Shown in pieces: positions 50,466 through 59,491 of a stretch of 64,000 nucleotides of DNA. Source of the stretch: Aequorivita sp. CIP111184 (GTDB lineage: Bacteria; Bacteroidota; Bacteroidia; Flavobacteriales; Flavobacteriaceae); contig NZ_UEFQ01000013.1 of the NCBI RefSeq assembly GCF_900489465.1, forward strand, positions 434,001 through 498,000, given 5' to 3'. The position numbers were made by a program, and so were the translations under genes. Under the pieces are notes generated by a model. The model ran no database searches and was not told where the DNA came from. It saw only the letters and a program-made list of their open reading frames with translations. The stretch's first letter is position 1. Each line of letters begins with the position of its first letter.

Positions 50466-51311
50466 TTGAAAAACAACGAAAAAAAGTATTTATCAGTAAA
50501 GGATTATTTAGTCTCTGAAGAATCTTTTGATTTGATTTATGATTCAGAATTGGATCTCCTAAAAACTTTTCCCCAACCAAATATTGAGGCTCTTCCGAAG
50601 TATTACGAAAGTCAAAACTATATTTCACATACAGATGAAAAGCGTGGTTTGTTTTCGAGCATGTATCAATTAGTAAAAAAATGGTCCCTTCAAAAAAAAA
50701 CTAAATTAATCTTAAGTCAAAATAATGGAATTGGTTCTTTGCTGGATGTTGGTGCTGGAACAGGAGATTTTTTAAAAATTGCAAAGGAAAGCGGTTGGCA
50801 AGTTCAAGGAATGGAACCAAATAAAAATGCCGTAAAATTAGCTTCAGAAAAAGGGATTGAATTAAAACCATCTTTAAATGATTTTAAAGGAAAGCAATTT
50901 GATGTTATTACACTTTGGCATGTCTTAGAACATATTCCAAATTTAGAGGAAACAATTATAGAATTATCAAAACTGGTAAAACCAAACGGAACATTGATTA
51001 TTGCTGTTCCAAATTTTAAAAGCTTTGATGCGAAGCATTACGGAAAATTTTGGGCGGCTTTTGATGTCCCTCGACATCTTTGGCATTTTTCGAAAGAGTC
51101 TATTCAAAAACTTTTTTCTGAAAATTTTGAAATTGAAAAAATCGAACCTATGATTTTTGATTCATTTTATGTAAGTCTACTTTCTGAAAAGTATAAAACC
51201 GGAAATAAATTTTCTTTAAAAGCTATTTGGTTCGGACTTATATCAAATTTAAAAGCAAAAACCTCAAAAGAATACTCTTCACATATTTATTGCTTCAGAA
51301 AAGTAAAATAA
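50466..51311 (+). CDS. Class I SAM-dependent methyltransferase
   Basis: 281 residues from a TTG start at 50466. N-terminal KYLSVKDYLVSEESFDLIYDSELDLLKTFP lead, then the SAM-binding motif I LLDVGAGTGDFLKIAKESG, motif II with MEPNKNAVKLA, and VITLWHVLEHIPNLEETI. A UbiG-like fold; substrate unknown. The only gene between the parS site and holB; co-directional with mnmG at 70 bases and perhaps co-transcribed. Confidence 0.88.
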   Translation: MKNNEKKYLSVKDYLVSEESFDLIYDSELDLLKTFPQPNIEALPKYYESQNYISHTDEKRGLFSSMYQLVKKWSLQKKTKLILSQNNGIGSLLDVGAGTGDFLKIAKESGWQVQGMEPNKNAVKLASEKGIELKPSLNDFKGKQFDVITLWHVLEHIPNLEETIIELSKLVKPNGTLIIAVPNFKSFDAKHYGKFWAAFDVPRHLWHFSKESIQKLFSENFEIEKIEPMIFDSFYVSLLSEKYKTGNKFSLKAIWFGLISNLKAKTSKEYSSHIYCFRKVK

Positions 51312-51408
51312 AGCCATTTTAGCGTCGCTGTGCTATTTTTAACCTAAAGCGGGGTGTTGCGCTGCTTGAATTAAAATAATCTTTGAAATGAACGGAAAAA
51401 GGTTGCTT

Positions 51409-51433
51409 TAAAATAGATTTTATCTATTTTAAA
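51409..51433. terminator. AT-rich inverted repeat between convergent genes
   Basis: TTAAAATAGA / TCTATTTTAA with a five-base loop, between the methyltransferase and holB 3' ends. AT-only stem; a bidirectional terminator is possible. Confidence 0.4.
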
Positions 51434-51453
51434 TTAATAGTTATAAAATAGTA

Positions 51454-52608
51454 CTATGCTTTTTCCGATTTATGAATTAACCGTGTTAATTTTATAGAAA
51501 GGTCAGTAAATATAATTTTAGCATTTCCGTTTCTTTCAATATGATAAGAAGCATCTTCTAGAGCAGAATTTATTTCAAAAATATTATTTTGATGTACAAA
51601 AGGGGCAAATTTGGTTAAAGAAAAAGACTCATCCTTCGCTTCAAAAAATAAAAGTGTATCTGCATTGTAATTTTTTAAAAGCGCTTGTCTAAAAATTTCG
51701 ATACAATAAAAAAGAAATTTCTTTTGGGTTTCACGCCCCTCTTTTGCAAGTTCATCGCTCCAATCCAATAAATTATTAATAGCAGTTTTATTCCCCTTCG
51801 CTCTAAAAGCTGCACGAACCCAACTTATAAACCATTTTTCAAAAACTTCATCTTCCCCGGTTTCATCCAATAATTGTAACGCTTTATTATAATCACCCCT
51901 TGCTCTACGGGCAGTTTGAAATGCTACAGATTCCTTTACTTGCTGTTTTTTAATTAAACTTTCAGAAATATCGGCTTCAGAAAGTAATGGGATATCTATT
52001 TTTTGGCAACGTGAGCGGATAGTTGTAATTATTTGTTGCTCTTTTTCGGTCAATAAAAGAAGTACAGTTTTATCTGTGGGCTCCTCAATTAATTTAAGAA
52101 TTTTATTGGCACATTCGCCGTTCATATTATCGGCCATCCAAATAATCATCACTTTATAACCACCTTCAAATGCTTTAAGGGAAAGTTTTTTTGATATATT
52201 TTCAGCTTCATATTTGCTAATATTCCCTTGTTTTTTTTCTATTCCAATGCTTTGTAGCCATTCAAAAAGGGAGGCGTAGGGATTGTTCAAAACAAAATTT
52301 CTCCAACCTTCCGCATAATTATCTGAAACCGCATTCTTTTTAACATCATCACTAGTATTTACTGGGTAAACAAAATGTAAATCAGGGTGAATTAATTTTG
52401 AAACTTTATTTTTGCAGGAAAGATATTCAGAACTTTCTTTTTCGTAATTGTTGCACAATAACTCTGAAGCATAAGCAATCGCCAGTGGCAATAACCCACT
52501 CCCATTAACACCCGAAAATAATTGAGCATGTGGAATTCGGCCATTTTCAATGGTTTTTAAAAGATGTGATTTTATATGTTGGTGACCTATTATTTCAGAA
52601 AAATCCAT
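51454..52608 (-). CDS. holB: DNA polymerase III subunit delta'
   Basis: 384 residues from the ATG at 52608, three bases after the -7 box. Clamp-loader subunit. Family segments: FSEIIGHQHIKSHLLKTIENGRIPHAQLF, a degenerate P-loop GVNGSGLL (Lys replaced by Leu, so not an ATPase), KVMIIWMADNMNGECANKILKLIEEP (DEAD-box-like WMAD), and TTIRSRCQKIDIP sensor. The zinc-binding cysteines are incomplete. Convergent with the methyltransferase; divergent from pgk. Confidence 0.92.
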   Translation of the reverse strand: MDFSEIIGHQHIKSHLLKTIENGRIPHAQLFSGVNGSGLLPLAIAYASELLCNNYEKESSEYLSCKNKVSKLIHPDLHFVYPVNTSDDVKKNAVSDNYAEGWRNFVLNNPYASLFEWLQSIGIEKKQGNISKYEAENISKKLSLKAFEGGYKVMIIWMADNMNGECANKILKLIEEPTDKTVLLLLTEKEQQIITTIRSRCQKIDIPLLSEADISESLIKKQQVKESVAFQTARRARGDYNKALQLLDETGEDEVFEKWFISWVRAAFRAKGNKTAINNLLDWSDELAKEGRETQKKFLFYCIEIFRQALLKNYNADTLLFFEAKDESFSLTKFAPFVHQNNIFEINSALEDASYHIERNGNAKIIFTDLSIKLTRLIHKSEKA

Positions 52609-52611
52609 TCG

Positions 52612-52619
52612 CAAATTTA
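52612..52619 (-). promoter_or_regulatory. holB: -7 box of holB, three bases from the start codon
   Basis: TAAATTTG on the minus strand, exact TAnnTTTG match, ending three bases before the ATG at 52608; leaderless transcript predicted. The alternative TTG at 52614 overlaps the box and is unlikely. Confidence 0.6.
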
Positions 52620-52732
52620 AACATTTTTGCGGGTTATTATTTAAACAAATTTTTGAAATGACTTCTATAAAACTTAATTCACCATTGCTTTTTTGTCCAC
52701 ATAATCATCCCTTTATTAAAGTCCAAAAAAAC

Positions 52733-52740
52733 TATATTTG
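52733..52740 (+). promoter_or_regulatory. pgk: -7 box of the pgk promoter
   Basis: TATATTTG followed by CAGG, exact TAnnTTTG match, 18 bases before the pgk ATG. Confidence 0.65.
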
Positions 52741-52758
52741 CAGGATAATATTTTTGAT

Positions 52759-53946
52759 ATGATAACGGTAAACGATATAGATTTTAAAGGAAAAAAGGCA
52801 TTAATACGGGTAGACTTTAATGTTCCGTTAGATGCTGATTTTAATGTTACGGACGATACACGAATACGTGCTGCCAAGCCAACCATACTAAAAATTTTGG
52901 AAGACGGTGGCAGCTGTGTTTTAATGTCCCATCTTGGGCGACCCAAAAACAAAGAATCTGAATTTTCTTTGCAACATCTTGTGAAGTCTGTGTCTAATAT
53001 CCTGGGTGTGCAGGTTAAATTTGTAGATGACTGCATAGGACCAAAGGTAACTGAGGCTGTTTCGGATTTAAAATTTGGAGAAATTCTTTTGTTGGAAAAT
53101 CTTCGTTTTTATGAAGAAGAAACAAAAGGTGATCGTGATTTTGCCGAAAAATTATCAAAATTTGGGGATGTGTATGTGAATGATGCTTTCGGAACAGCAC
53201 ATCGTGCACATGCTTCCACGGCAATAATTGCCGATTTTTTCCCAGAAAATAAATGTTTTGGTTTATTGCTAGCTTCAGAAATTGAAAATGTAAAAAAAGT
53301 ATTAGAAAATAGTGAAAAGCCAGTTACAGCGATTATTGGCGGTGCAAAGGTTTCTTCGAAAATCACTATTATTGAAAATATTCTAGACAAGATTGACCAT
53401 TTAATAATTGGAGGAGGAATGGCTTTTACATTTATAAAAGCCCAAGGCGGAAAGATTGGAAATTCCCTAGTTGAAGAAGATAAGCAGGAACTGGCATTAG
53501 AAATTTTGGAAGAAGCAAAAAAGAAAAACGTTATTGTCCATTTGCCAGTTGATGCAGTAATTGCAGATAATTTTTCTGAAACAGCCAATACCAAAATCTC
53601 TTCAATAAAAAATATTCCCAATGGATGGATGGGACTTGATGTAGGTCCCAGAACCAATGAAATCTTCGGTGATGTACTTGCTGAGTCTAAAACAATTTTG
53701 TGGAATGGTCCTGTTGGAGTTTTTGAAATGGATAAGTTTGCCGAGGGAACTAAAATTTTAGGCCAAAATATTGCTAAAGCTACACAAAATGGAGCCTTTT
53801 CATTAGTGGGGGGTGGCGATTCTGTCGCAGCGGTACACAAATTTAATCTTACTGATAAAGTAAGTTATGTATCCACTGGCGGTGGTGCAATGCTGGAAAT
53901 GCTGGAGGGAAAGACATTACCGGGAATTAAAGCCTTACTGCAATAA
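52759..53946 (+). CDS. pgk: Phosphoglycerate kinase
   Basis: 395 residues from the ATG at 52759; a seven-codon longer reading begins inside the promoter. Transfers phosphate from 1,3-bisphosphoglycerate to ADP in glycolysis. Motifs: KKALIRVDFNVPLD, SHLGRPKNKE, NDAFGTAHRAHAST, IGGAKVSSKI, WNGPVGVFE and the final SLVGGGDSVAAV with STGGGAMLEML. Long antisense reading frames over it are shadows. Monocistronic. Confidence 0.98.
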   Translation: MITVNDIDFKGKKALIRVDFNVPLDADFNVTDDTRIRAAKPTILKILEDGGSCVLMSHLGRPKNKESEFSLQHLVKSVSNILGVQVKFVDDCIGPKVTEAVSDLKFGEILLLENLRFYEEETKGDRDFAEKLSKFGDVYVNDAFGTAHRAHASTAIIADFFPENKCFGLLLASEIENVKKVLENSEKPVTAIIGGAKVSSKITIIENILDKIDHLIIGGGMAFTFIKAQGGKIGNSLVEEDKQELALEILEEAKKKNVIVHLPVDAVIADNFSETANTKISSIKNIPNGWMGLDVGPRTNEIFGDVLAESKTILWNGPVGVFEMDKFAEGTKILGQNIAKATQNGAFSLVGGGDSVAAVHKFNLTDKVSYVSTGGGAMLEMLEGKTLPGIKALLQ

Positions 53947-54007
53947 TGTTAAATATCAGTAAACTAATGATTTGGAGTCAAATATTTGCGTAATTTCGCG
54001 GAATTGT

Positions 54008-54015
54008 TACTTTTG
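54008..54015 (+). promoter_or_regulatory. -7 box upstream of the mltD-like gene
   Basis: TACTTTTG, exact TAnnTTTG match, about 120 bases before the ATG at 54135; the 188-bp gap to pgk holds nothing else recognised. Confidence 0.5.
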
Positions 54016-54134
54016 ATAAAATTTATTTTATAAAAGAGCGTTACAGATTTAGGAATTTAACTGTGCCTCCTTTAAAAAAAAAATATATTAATCAGGCGAA
54101 TTTGCCATAATCCCCAAATGCAATTAATAAGCTG

Positions 54135-55709
54135 ATGAAACTAAACAAAATCCTCCTCCTAATGCTTTTGCTGGTCTTTAGCATAGGTTTTGCCCAACAG
54201 GGAAAAAGAAATGACAAAAAATTGAACACTAAAAAAGTTCAAGTTGTTGATTCCATTAAAGTTTCCAAAATAGCTAAAGAACTTCCATCCACAGTTATAG
54301 CCACTTCCCTTAAAGATACTATTATATATGATCTAAAAGATATGGCTCTTGCCAGAAAAAAGGATAGCCTATGGTTAAAGGAATTGTACAAATCTGATCT
54401 ATTTGAAGATATATATAGCAGTGTAACCAATCAAGATTATACAGCAGTTGATTATGATGAACTTCCAACTGAAGTTTTGAAACAGCGACTAAAAGAGCTT
54501 GATGCACGCACTCCTTTTAAAGTTGAATATAACGCTTCCTTAGAAAGTGTGATCAAGCAATATTTAAAGAACCGAAGAGGAACATTGGAGAGATTGATGG
54601 GCTTGAGCGAATATTACTTCCCAATGTTTGAGCAAGAGCTTGATAAAAATAATCTCCCACTAGAATTAAAATATTTGGCAGTAATAGAATCAGCTTTAAA
54701 CCCACGCGCACAATCAAGGGTTGGCGCTACCGGTCTTTGGCAATTTATGTTTACCACAGGTAAAATGTTTGGCTTGGACGTAAGTTCATACGTAGATGAA
54801 CGTTCAGACCCAATTATGGCTACAGAAGCGGCCTGCAAATATTTAAAAAGTCTTAACAACAGTTTTAATGATTGGGATTTAGCACTTGCTGCATATAATT
54901 CAGGACCGGGAAATGTATCGAAAGCTATTCGTCGTTCTGGTGGAAAAACTAATTATTGGAATCTTCGCGATTATCTTCCACGTGAAACTGCTGGATATGT
55001 TCCTGCGTTTTTGGCTACTATGTATATTTTTGAATATGCAGAAGAGCACGGTTTTAAAAAACAAGGCCCGAGAATTCCTTACGTAGCTACTGATACCATT
55101 AAAGTGAAACAACAGATTACACTAGACCAAGTTGCGAAACTTACCAATCTTGACAAAGAGGAACTTGAATTCCTGAATCCTTCCTATAAACTTGGAATAA
55201 TACCTGTAGTTAAGAATGAAAATTATATGTTGAGACTTCCATTAACTTCAGTGGGAACCTTTGTTAATAACGAAAATGCTATTTATGCCTTCGCTCAAGA
55301 AGAACAGGAAGTAGCAGAGAAGCCATTACCAGAATTATTTGAACAACCTGACAAAGTGCGTTATCGTGTAAAAAGAGGTGATTTTTTGGGTAAAATTGCA
55401 GAGAGATATGGTGTTGGGGTTAGTCAAATAAGAAGTTGGAATGGAATGCGTAGCAATACGGTTAAAGTAGGTCAGAACTTGATTATCTATCCAAAAAAGA
55501 GTTCCCAAGACATAGCCAGTAATAAGCCTGTAGCGCAAACAAGTTCTTCAAGTTCTTCAGAAAAAACATATACTGTGCGCAACGGAGATTCATTATGGAG
55601 CATTTCTCAAAAATTTCCTGGTGTTTCAGTGCAAAATATCCAAAAATGGAACGATATTAGTGGTGACAACTTGAAACCTGGAACTAAACTGAAAATTTAT
55701 AAAGGATAG
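54135..55709 (+). CDS. MltD-like lytic transglycosylase with two LysM domains
   Basis: 524 residues with a signal peptide (LLLMLLLVFSIGFAQQ). The SLT domain spans about 160-300: catalytic Glu184 in AVIESALNPRAQS, then RVGATGLWQFMFTTGKMFGL and LALAAYNSGPGNVSKAIRR. Two LysM repeats follow (about 415-458, VRYRVKRGDFLGKIAERYG, and 478-523, KTYTVRNGDSLWSISQKFP), separated by a Ser-rich linker. It cuts glycan strands in the periplasm. The DUF4837 gene follows after 20 bases. Confidence 0.94.
   Translation: MKLNKILLLMLLLVFSIGFAQQGKRNDKKLNTKKVQVVDSIKVSKIAKELPSTVIATSLKDTIIYDLKDMALARKKDSLWLKELYKSDLFEDIYSSVTNQDYTAVDYDELPTEVLKQRLKELDARTPFKVEYNASLESVIKQYLKNRRGTLERLMGLSEYYFPMFEQELDKNNLPLELKYLAVIESALNPRAQSRVGATGLWQFMFTTGKMFGLDVSSYVDERSDPIMATEAACKYLKSLNNSFNDWDLALAAYNSGPGNVSKAIRRSGGKTNYWNLRDYLPRETAGYVPAFLATMYIFEYAEEHGFKKQGPRIPYVATDTIKVKQQITLDQVAKLTNLDKEELEFLNPSYKLGIIPVVKNENYMLRLPLTSVGTFVNNENAIYAFAQEEQEVAEKPLPELFEQPDKVRYRVKRGDFLGKIAERYGVGVSQIRSWNGMRSNTVKVGQNLIIYPKKSSQDIASNKPVAQTSSSSSSEKTYTVRNGDSLWSISQKFPGVSVQNIQKWNDISGDNLKPGTKLKIYKG
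54974..54989. other. parS-like sequence in the mltD-like gene (imperfect)
   Basis: TCTTCCACGTGAAACT: matches parS in 13 of 16 positions with mismatches at 2, 5 and 16. It is within a conserved coding segment (LPRETAGY). Confidence 0.25.
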
Positions 55710-55729
55710 TTCCCAAACACATCCTTTAA

Positions 55730-56707
55730 ATGAGATCCTATTATATTGTATTTTTTTCAATTTTTATTGCTTTAACATCTTGTAACGAGGGCGGTAAAAA
55801 GGACAAACCGTTCCTTCCAAGTTCTGTAGGAAATATTAATGCCCTCCAAATTGTTATACCCAACGATTTGTGGAATGGCATAGTGGGCGAAGCAATTCGA
55901 AATAATTTTGCCGCTCCCACAGATGGTCTTCCTCAAGACGAGCCCATATTTTCTATGAACCAAATGCCACCAGATGCTTTTTCTGGTTTTGCCCGTAGTA
56001 ACCGTCTTTTCCTTTACGTTGTTCTTAGCAATGAAGATAAAGCAACCATAGCCACAAACGAATATGCCAGACCTCAGTCTGGAGCTGTTATAAAAGCAAC
56101 TTCCGAAGAGAAATTGGTGGAGCTTATCAATAAAAATTCAGCCAAGATTATTGAAGCTTTTCATGCCTCCGAAATAAAGGAAAGACAGCGAAGAACCTCT
56201 ATTTCATTGATGAAAGGAGATTCTCTTAAAAAAGTAATGGGTGTGAGTTTACAAATTCCAAGCGCATATAGAATTGCTAAAGCAACAGATAGTTTTTTCT
56301 GGTTACGAAAAGATTTAAAAGACGGAACTACCAATATTCTAGTATATCAAGTGCCATTAAATATGATTGAAAACGATAGCACGGCTGTCGGCGATATTAT
56401 AAAAATTCGCGATTCCATTGGAAGTAGACTCCTACCAGTTGAAGATGATGGTCAGTTTATTACTGAAGACGCTTATGCCCCCTACCTATTTAAAACTAAA
56501 ATTGACGGTAAGTTTGCTTACGAAACTAAAGGTACGTGGGAAGTAAAAGGCGACTGGATGGGAGGCCCCTTTGTAAATTATGCCGTTCTCGATGAGAAAA
56601 ATAACCGCTACTTAATATTGGAAGGATTTACATATGCCCCTGCAGTAGCCAAAAGAGATCTTCAATTTGAGTTAGAATCCATTTTAAATTCAGCTAAAAT
56701 AAAATAG
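55730..56707 (+). CDS. DUF4837-family lipoprotein
   Basis: 325 residues with lipoprotein signal (ALTSC, Cys18), then NEGGKKDKPFLPSSVGNINALQIVIPN, a start that matches DUF4837 of Bacteroidota. The rest is an alternating alpha/beta domain with a repeated pattern of two similar halves (IPNDLWNGIVGEAIR and IPSAYRIAKATDSFFWLR). Function unknown; envelope location. Follows the lytic transglycosylase by 20 bases, probably co-transcribed. Confidence 0.85.
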   Translation: MRSYYIVFFSIFIALTSCNEGGKKDKPFLPSSVGNINALQIVIPNDLWNGIVGEAIRNNFAAPTDGLPQDEPIFSMNQMPPDAFSGFARSNRLFLYVVLSNEDKATIATNEYARPQSGAVIKATSEEKLVELINKNSAKIIEAFHASEIKERQRRTSISLMKGDSLKKVMGVSLQIPSAYRIAKATDSFFWLRKDLKDGTTNILVYQVPLNMIENDSTAVGDIIKIRDSIGSRLLPVEDDGQFITEDAYAPYLFKTKIDGKFAYETKGTWEVKGDWMGGPFVNYAVLDEKNNRYLILEGFTYAPAVAKRDLQFELESILNSAKIK

Positions 56708-56730
56708 ATTTCCAAAAATATCAATATAAC

Positions 56731-56770
56731 AAAAGACCCTCTCAATTTTAAAATTGAAAGGGTCTTTTGT
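56731..56770. terminator. Bidirectional terminator between DUF4837 and tatA
   Basis: Long stem AAAAGACCCTcTCAATTTT / AAAATTGAaAGGGTCTTTT with T runs on both strands, between convergent genes. Confidence 0.9.
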
Positions 56771-56788
56771 TAAGAATATAAAATGAAA

Positions 56789-56980
56789 TTATTTATTCTC
56801 ATCAATCTTTTTTTCGTTTGTATCGTCTTTGGAAGCGTCCTTGAATTCTTTAAGACCACTACCCAAACCGCGCATAAGTTCTGGAATTTTCTTTCCGCCG
56901 AACAATAATAGCACAATAACCACAATCAATATAATCTGCCAAGGGCCAACAACACCTAAAGGAATAAACAATGCACTCAT
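56789..56980 (-). CDS. tatA: Twin-arginine translocase subunit TatA/E
   Basis: 63 residues. One N-terminal membrane helix ([23 protein letters not shown], the family's [12 protein letters not shown] motif) followed by an amphipathic helix [12 protein letters not shown] and an acidic/lysine-rich tail. It forms the pore component for folded proteins. tatC is not adjacent in this window. Confidence 0.95.
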   Translation of the reverse strand: MSALFIPLGVVGPWQIILIVVIVLLLFGGKKIPELMRGLGSGLKEFKDASKDDTNEKKIDENK

Positions 56981-57001
56981 AATTTTGAAAATTTAATTAA
57001 G

Positions 57002-57009
57002 CAAAGGTA
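57002..57009 (-). promoter_or_regulatory. tatA: -7 box of the tatA promoter
   Basis: TACCTTTG on the minus strand, exact TAnnTTTG match, 21 bases before the ATG. Confidence 0.6.
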
Positions 57010-57072
57010 ACAAGAAATGTTTAGATACAACGTTTTGGGGGTAACTTTAGCGTGTGGGGCTATAGTTTATTT

Positions 57073-57080
57073 TATATTTG
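57073..57080 (+). promoter_or_regulatory. -7 box of the M23 peptidase promoter
   Basis: TATATTTG, exact TAnnTTTG match, 19 bases before the ATG at 57100. This start is preferred over the one at 57052, which lies upstream of the box. Confidence 0.6.
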
Positions 57081-57099
57081 TAAAAAGCTATTGGATAGT

Positions 57100-57963
57100 A
57101 TGACAAAGAAAGAAAAAGGTAGCAAGCGCTTCAAAAGAAAGCTGTTGCATAAATACCGACTGGTAATACTTAATGAAGAAACCTTTGAAGAACGGTTTTC
57201 TTTTAAGTTGAATAGATTGAACGTATTTGTTTTTAGTACGCTTTTTGCCTTGTTTCTTATTCTGGCAACTACCTTTATTATTGCTTTTACCCCGCTTAGG
57301 GAATATATTCCTGGATACTCATCCACCACTTTAAAAAAGAATGCTACTCGCTTGGCATATGAAACAGACTCTCTACAGAAGATCCTTGATGTAAATGAAC
57401 AATACCTCTCTTCAATTAGAAAAGTGCTCACAGGCGATGTTAAAACCGTAAATTTCAACAAAGATTCTCTCATTGAGGTAGCTAAAACCGATCCTTCTGT
57501 TTTGATACGGACTTCCAGAAAAGATTCTCTTCTTCGCGAAGCGGTTGCAAAAGAAGACAGATATAACCCCCTTATTGCACCCCAAGTTCAGCAATATGCA
57601 CTCTTTGCACCTGTAAAAGGAGTAATTTCAGAACCTTATGATTCAAAAACTAAACACTATGCAGTTGATGTGGTAACTGCTAAAAACTCACCCGTAAAGG
57701 CCATGGCAGATGGTACTGTTATTTTTGCAGAATGGACCGCGGCTACTGGTTATGTTATTATTTTAAAACACGATAATAATTTAATTTCTGTTTATAAGCA
57801 CAATGCAATGCTAACCAAAGAACAGGGCGAGATTGTAAAAGCGGGCGAGGTTATTGGCACGGTTGGCAATACAGGCGAGCTAACCACTGGTCCCCATTTG
57901 CATTTTGAGTTGTGGCGTGATGGCTATCCGGTCAATCCAACAAGTTTCATAGATTTTAATTGA
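57100..57963 (+). CDS. M23-family metallopeptidase (membrane-anchored)
   Basis: 287 residues from the ATG at 57100. A basic cytoplasmic N-terminus, one membrane helix at about 43-66 (VFVFSTLFALFLILATTFII), a coiled part, then the LytM/M23 domain with HYAVDVV (the H-x-x-x-D ligands) and GPHLHFELWRDGYPVNP (HxH). Hydrolyses peptidoglycan crosslinks or acts as divisome regulator if inactive; ligands look complete. Followed by GH3 after 8 bases. Confidence 0.93.
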   Translation: MTKKEKGSKRFKRKLLHKYRLVILNEETFEERFSFKLNRLNVFVFSTLFALFLILATTFIIAFTPLREYIPGYSSTTLKKNATRLAYETDSLQKILDVNEQYLSSIRKVLTGDVKTVNFNKDSLIEVAKTDPSVLIRTSRKDSLLREAVAKEDRYNPLIAPQVQQYALFAPVKGVISEPYDSKTKHYAVDVVTAKNSPVKAMADGTVIFAEWTAATGYVIILKHDNNLISVYKHNAMLTKEQGEIVKAGEVIGTVGNTGELTTGPHLHFELWRDGYPVNPTSFIDFN

Positions 57964-57971
57964 TTTAGCAT

Positions 57972-59474
57972 ATGTCCTTAAAATCCTTCGGCGCAAAAAT
58001 ATTTGCCAAAATTGTTATTATTCAAATTCAAAAATGGTCTAAAAAACCTATTGAAACGCAGCAGATAGTTTTCGAAAAGCTCATTTTTAATGCAAAAAAT
58101 ACAGCCTTCGGAAAAGACCACAATTTCAATAATATTAATTCCTTTGAAGAATTTGCCAAACAGGTTCCAATTCGCGATTACGAAGAGTTGAAACCCTACG
58201 TTGATCGTGTAGTTTCTGGGGAAGAAAATATTCTTTGGCCCAGAAAACCCCTCTATTTTGCCAAAACTTCGGGTACAACTTCAGGTGCTAAATACATTCC
58301 GTTAACTAAGGAATCTATGCCTCACCATATTGAAGCAGCTCGAAATGCAATTCTTTGCTATATCAACGAAACTGGAAAAGCTGATTTTGTGGATGGTAAA
58401 ATGATTTTTCTTCAGGGAAGCCCCGAAATGCAGGAAAAAAATGGCATTAAAATAGGTAGACTATCTGGAATCGTGGCGCATTATGTTCCCGCCTATCTTC
58501 AAAAAAACCGTTTGCCCAGTTGGGAAACAAATTGTATTGACGACTGGGAAACCAAAGTTGATGCTGTTGTTGATGAAACCAAAGACCAAGACATGACCGT
58601 AATTAGCGGTATTCCTTCGTGGGTGCAGATGTATTTTGAAAAACTTCAAAAAAATACTGGGAAAAAAGTTGGCGATCTTTTCAAAAACTTCAATCTATTC
58701 ATTTACGGTGGAGTAAATTTTGAACCCTATCGCGCCAAATTTGAAAATTTAATAGGAAGAAAAGTTGACAGCATCGAGCTCTTTCCTGCCAGTGAAGGCT
58801 TTTTCGCCTTTCAGGACAGCCAAAAGGAAAAGGGAATGTTATTACTTTTGAATTCTGGAATTTTTTATGAATTTGTTAAAGCTTCATCTTTTTTTGATGA
58901 AAATGCAAAACGACTCACTATTGGAGAAGTAAAATTAGGCGTTAATTATGTGATGATTATTTCAACAAACGCAGGACTTTGGGCATACAATTTGGGTGAT
59001 ACCGTACAGTTTACTTCAACTAAACCGTATCGAGTAATTGTTTCGGGAAGAATAAAGCATTTTATTTCCGCCTTTGGAGAACACGTAATTGGAAAAGAAG
59101 TGGAGGAAGCGATGAAAAAAGCAATTTCAAAATTCAATTTTTCAATTACTGAATTTACCGTTGCTCCGCAAATAACGCCTTTCGAAGAAAATCTTCCCTA
59201 TCACGAATGGCTTGTGGAGTTTGATAATGCTCCTGAAAACCTTCAAAAAGTAGTAGAATTTTTAGATTTAGAAATGCAGCAGCAGAACTCTTATTACCTC
59301 GATTTAATTGAAGGAAAAGTGCTTCAACCCTTAAAAATTGTTTCACTTAAAAAAGATAGCTTCCAAAAATTTATGAAATCTGAAGGCAAGCTGGGCGGTC
59401 AAAATAAAGTTCCACGCCTTTCCAACGATAGAAAAATAGCGGACGCGCTTGTAAAAATTCAGCCCCAAAATTAG
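57972..59474 (+). CDS. GH3-family adenylating enzyme
   Basis: 500 residues. GH3 fold (acyl-adenylate/amido synthetase superfamily known from plant hormone conjugation): ATP motif YFAKTSGTTSGAKYIPLTKES, the mid motif LFIYGGVNFEPYRAKFE, ELFPASEGFFAFQ, then YNLGDTVQFTSTKPYRVIVSGR and FGEHVIGKEVEEAM. In plants such enzymes adenylate a carboxylic acid and attach an amino acid; the substrate in bacteria is unknown. It is between the M23 gene and DUF6909; its stop lies in the DUF6909 promoter. Confidence 0.9.
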   Translation: MSLKSFGAKIFAKIVIIQIQKWSKKPIETQQIVFEKLIFNAKNTAFGKDHNFNNINSFEEFAKQVPIRDYEELKPYVDRVVSGEENILWPRKPLYFAKTSGTTSGAKYIPLTKESMPHHIEAARNAILCYINETGKADFVDGKMIFLQGSPEMQEKNGIKIGRLSGIVAHYVPAYLQKNRLPSWETNCIDDWETKVDAVVDETKDQDMTVISGIPSWVQMYFEKLQKNTGKKVGDLFKNFNLFIYGGVNFEPYRAKFENLIGRKVDSIELFPASEGFFAFQDSQKEKGMLLLLNSGIFYEFVKASSFFDENAKRLTIGEVKLGVNYVMIISTNAGLWAYNLGDTVQFTSTKPYRVIVSGRIKHFISAFGEHVIGKEVEEAMKKAISKFNFSITEFTVAPQITPFEENLPYHEWLVEFDNAPENLQKVVEFLDLEMQQQNSYYLDLIEGKVLQPLKIVSLKKDSFQKFMKSEGKLGGQNKVPRLSNDRKIADALVKIQPQN

Positions 59475-59477
59475 TGT

Positions 59478-59485
59478 TATATTTG
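59478..59485 (+). promoter_or_regulatory. -7 box of the DUF6909 gene, six bases from the start codon
   Basis: TATATTTG followed by CACCC, exact TAnnTTTG match, ending six bases before the ATG at 59492. It gives an internal promoter in the GH3-DUF6909 junction and a nearly leaderless mRNA. Confidence 0.6.
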
Positions 59486-59491
59486 CACCCA

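Noticed and set aside
53109-53840. A 243-codon antisense reading frame over pgk
   Set aside because: It has low-information composition rich in Ser, Pro, Ile and Lys, lies entirely opposite the conserved pgk gene, and shows no domain.
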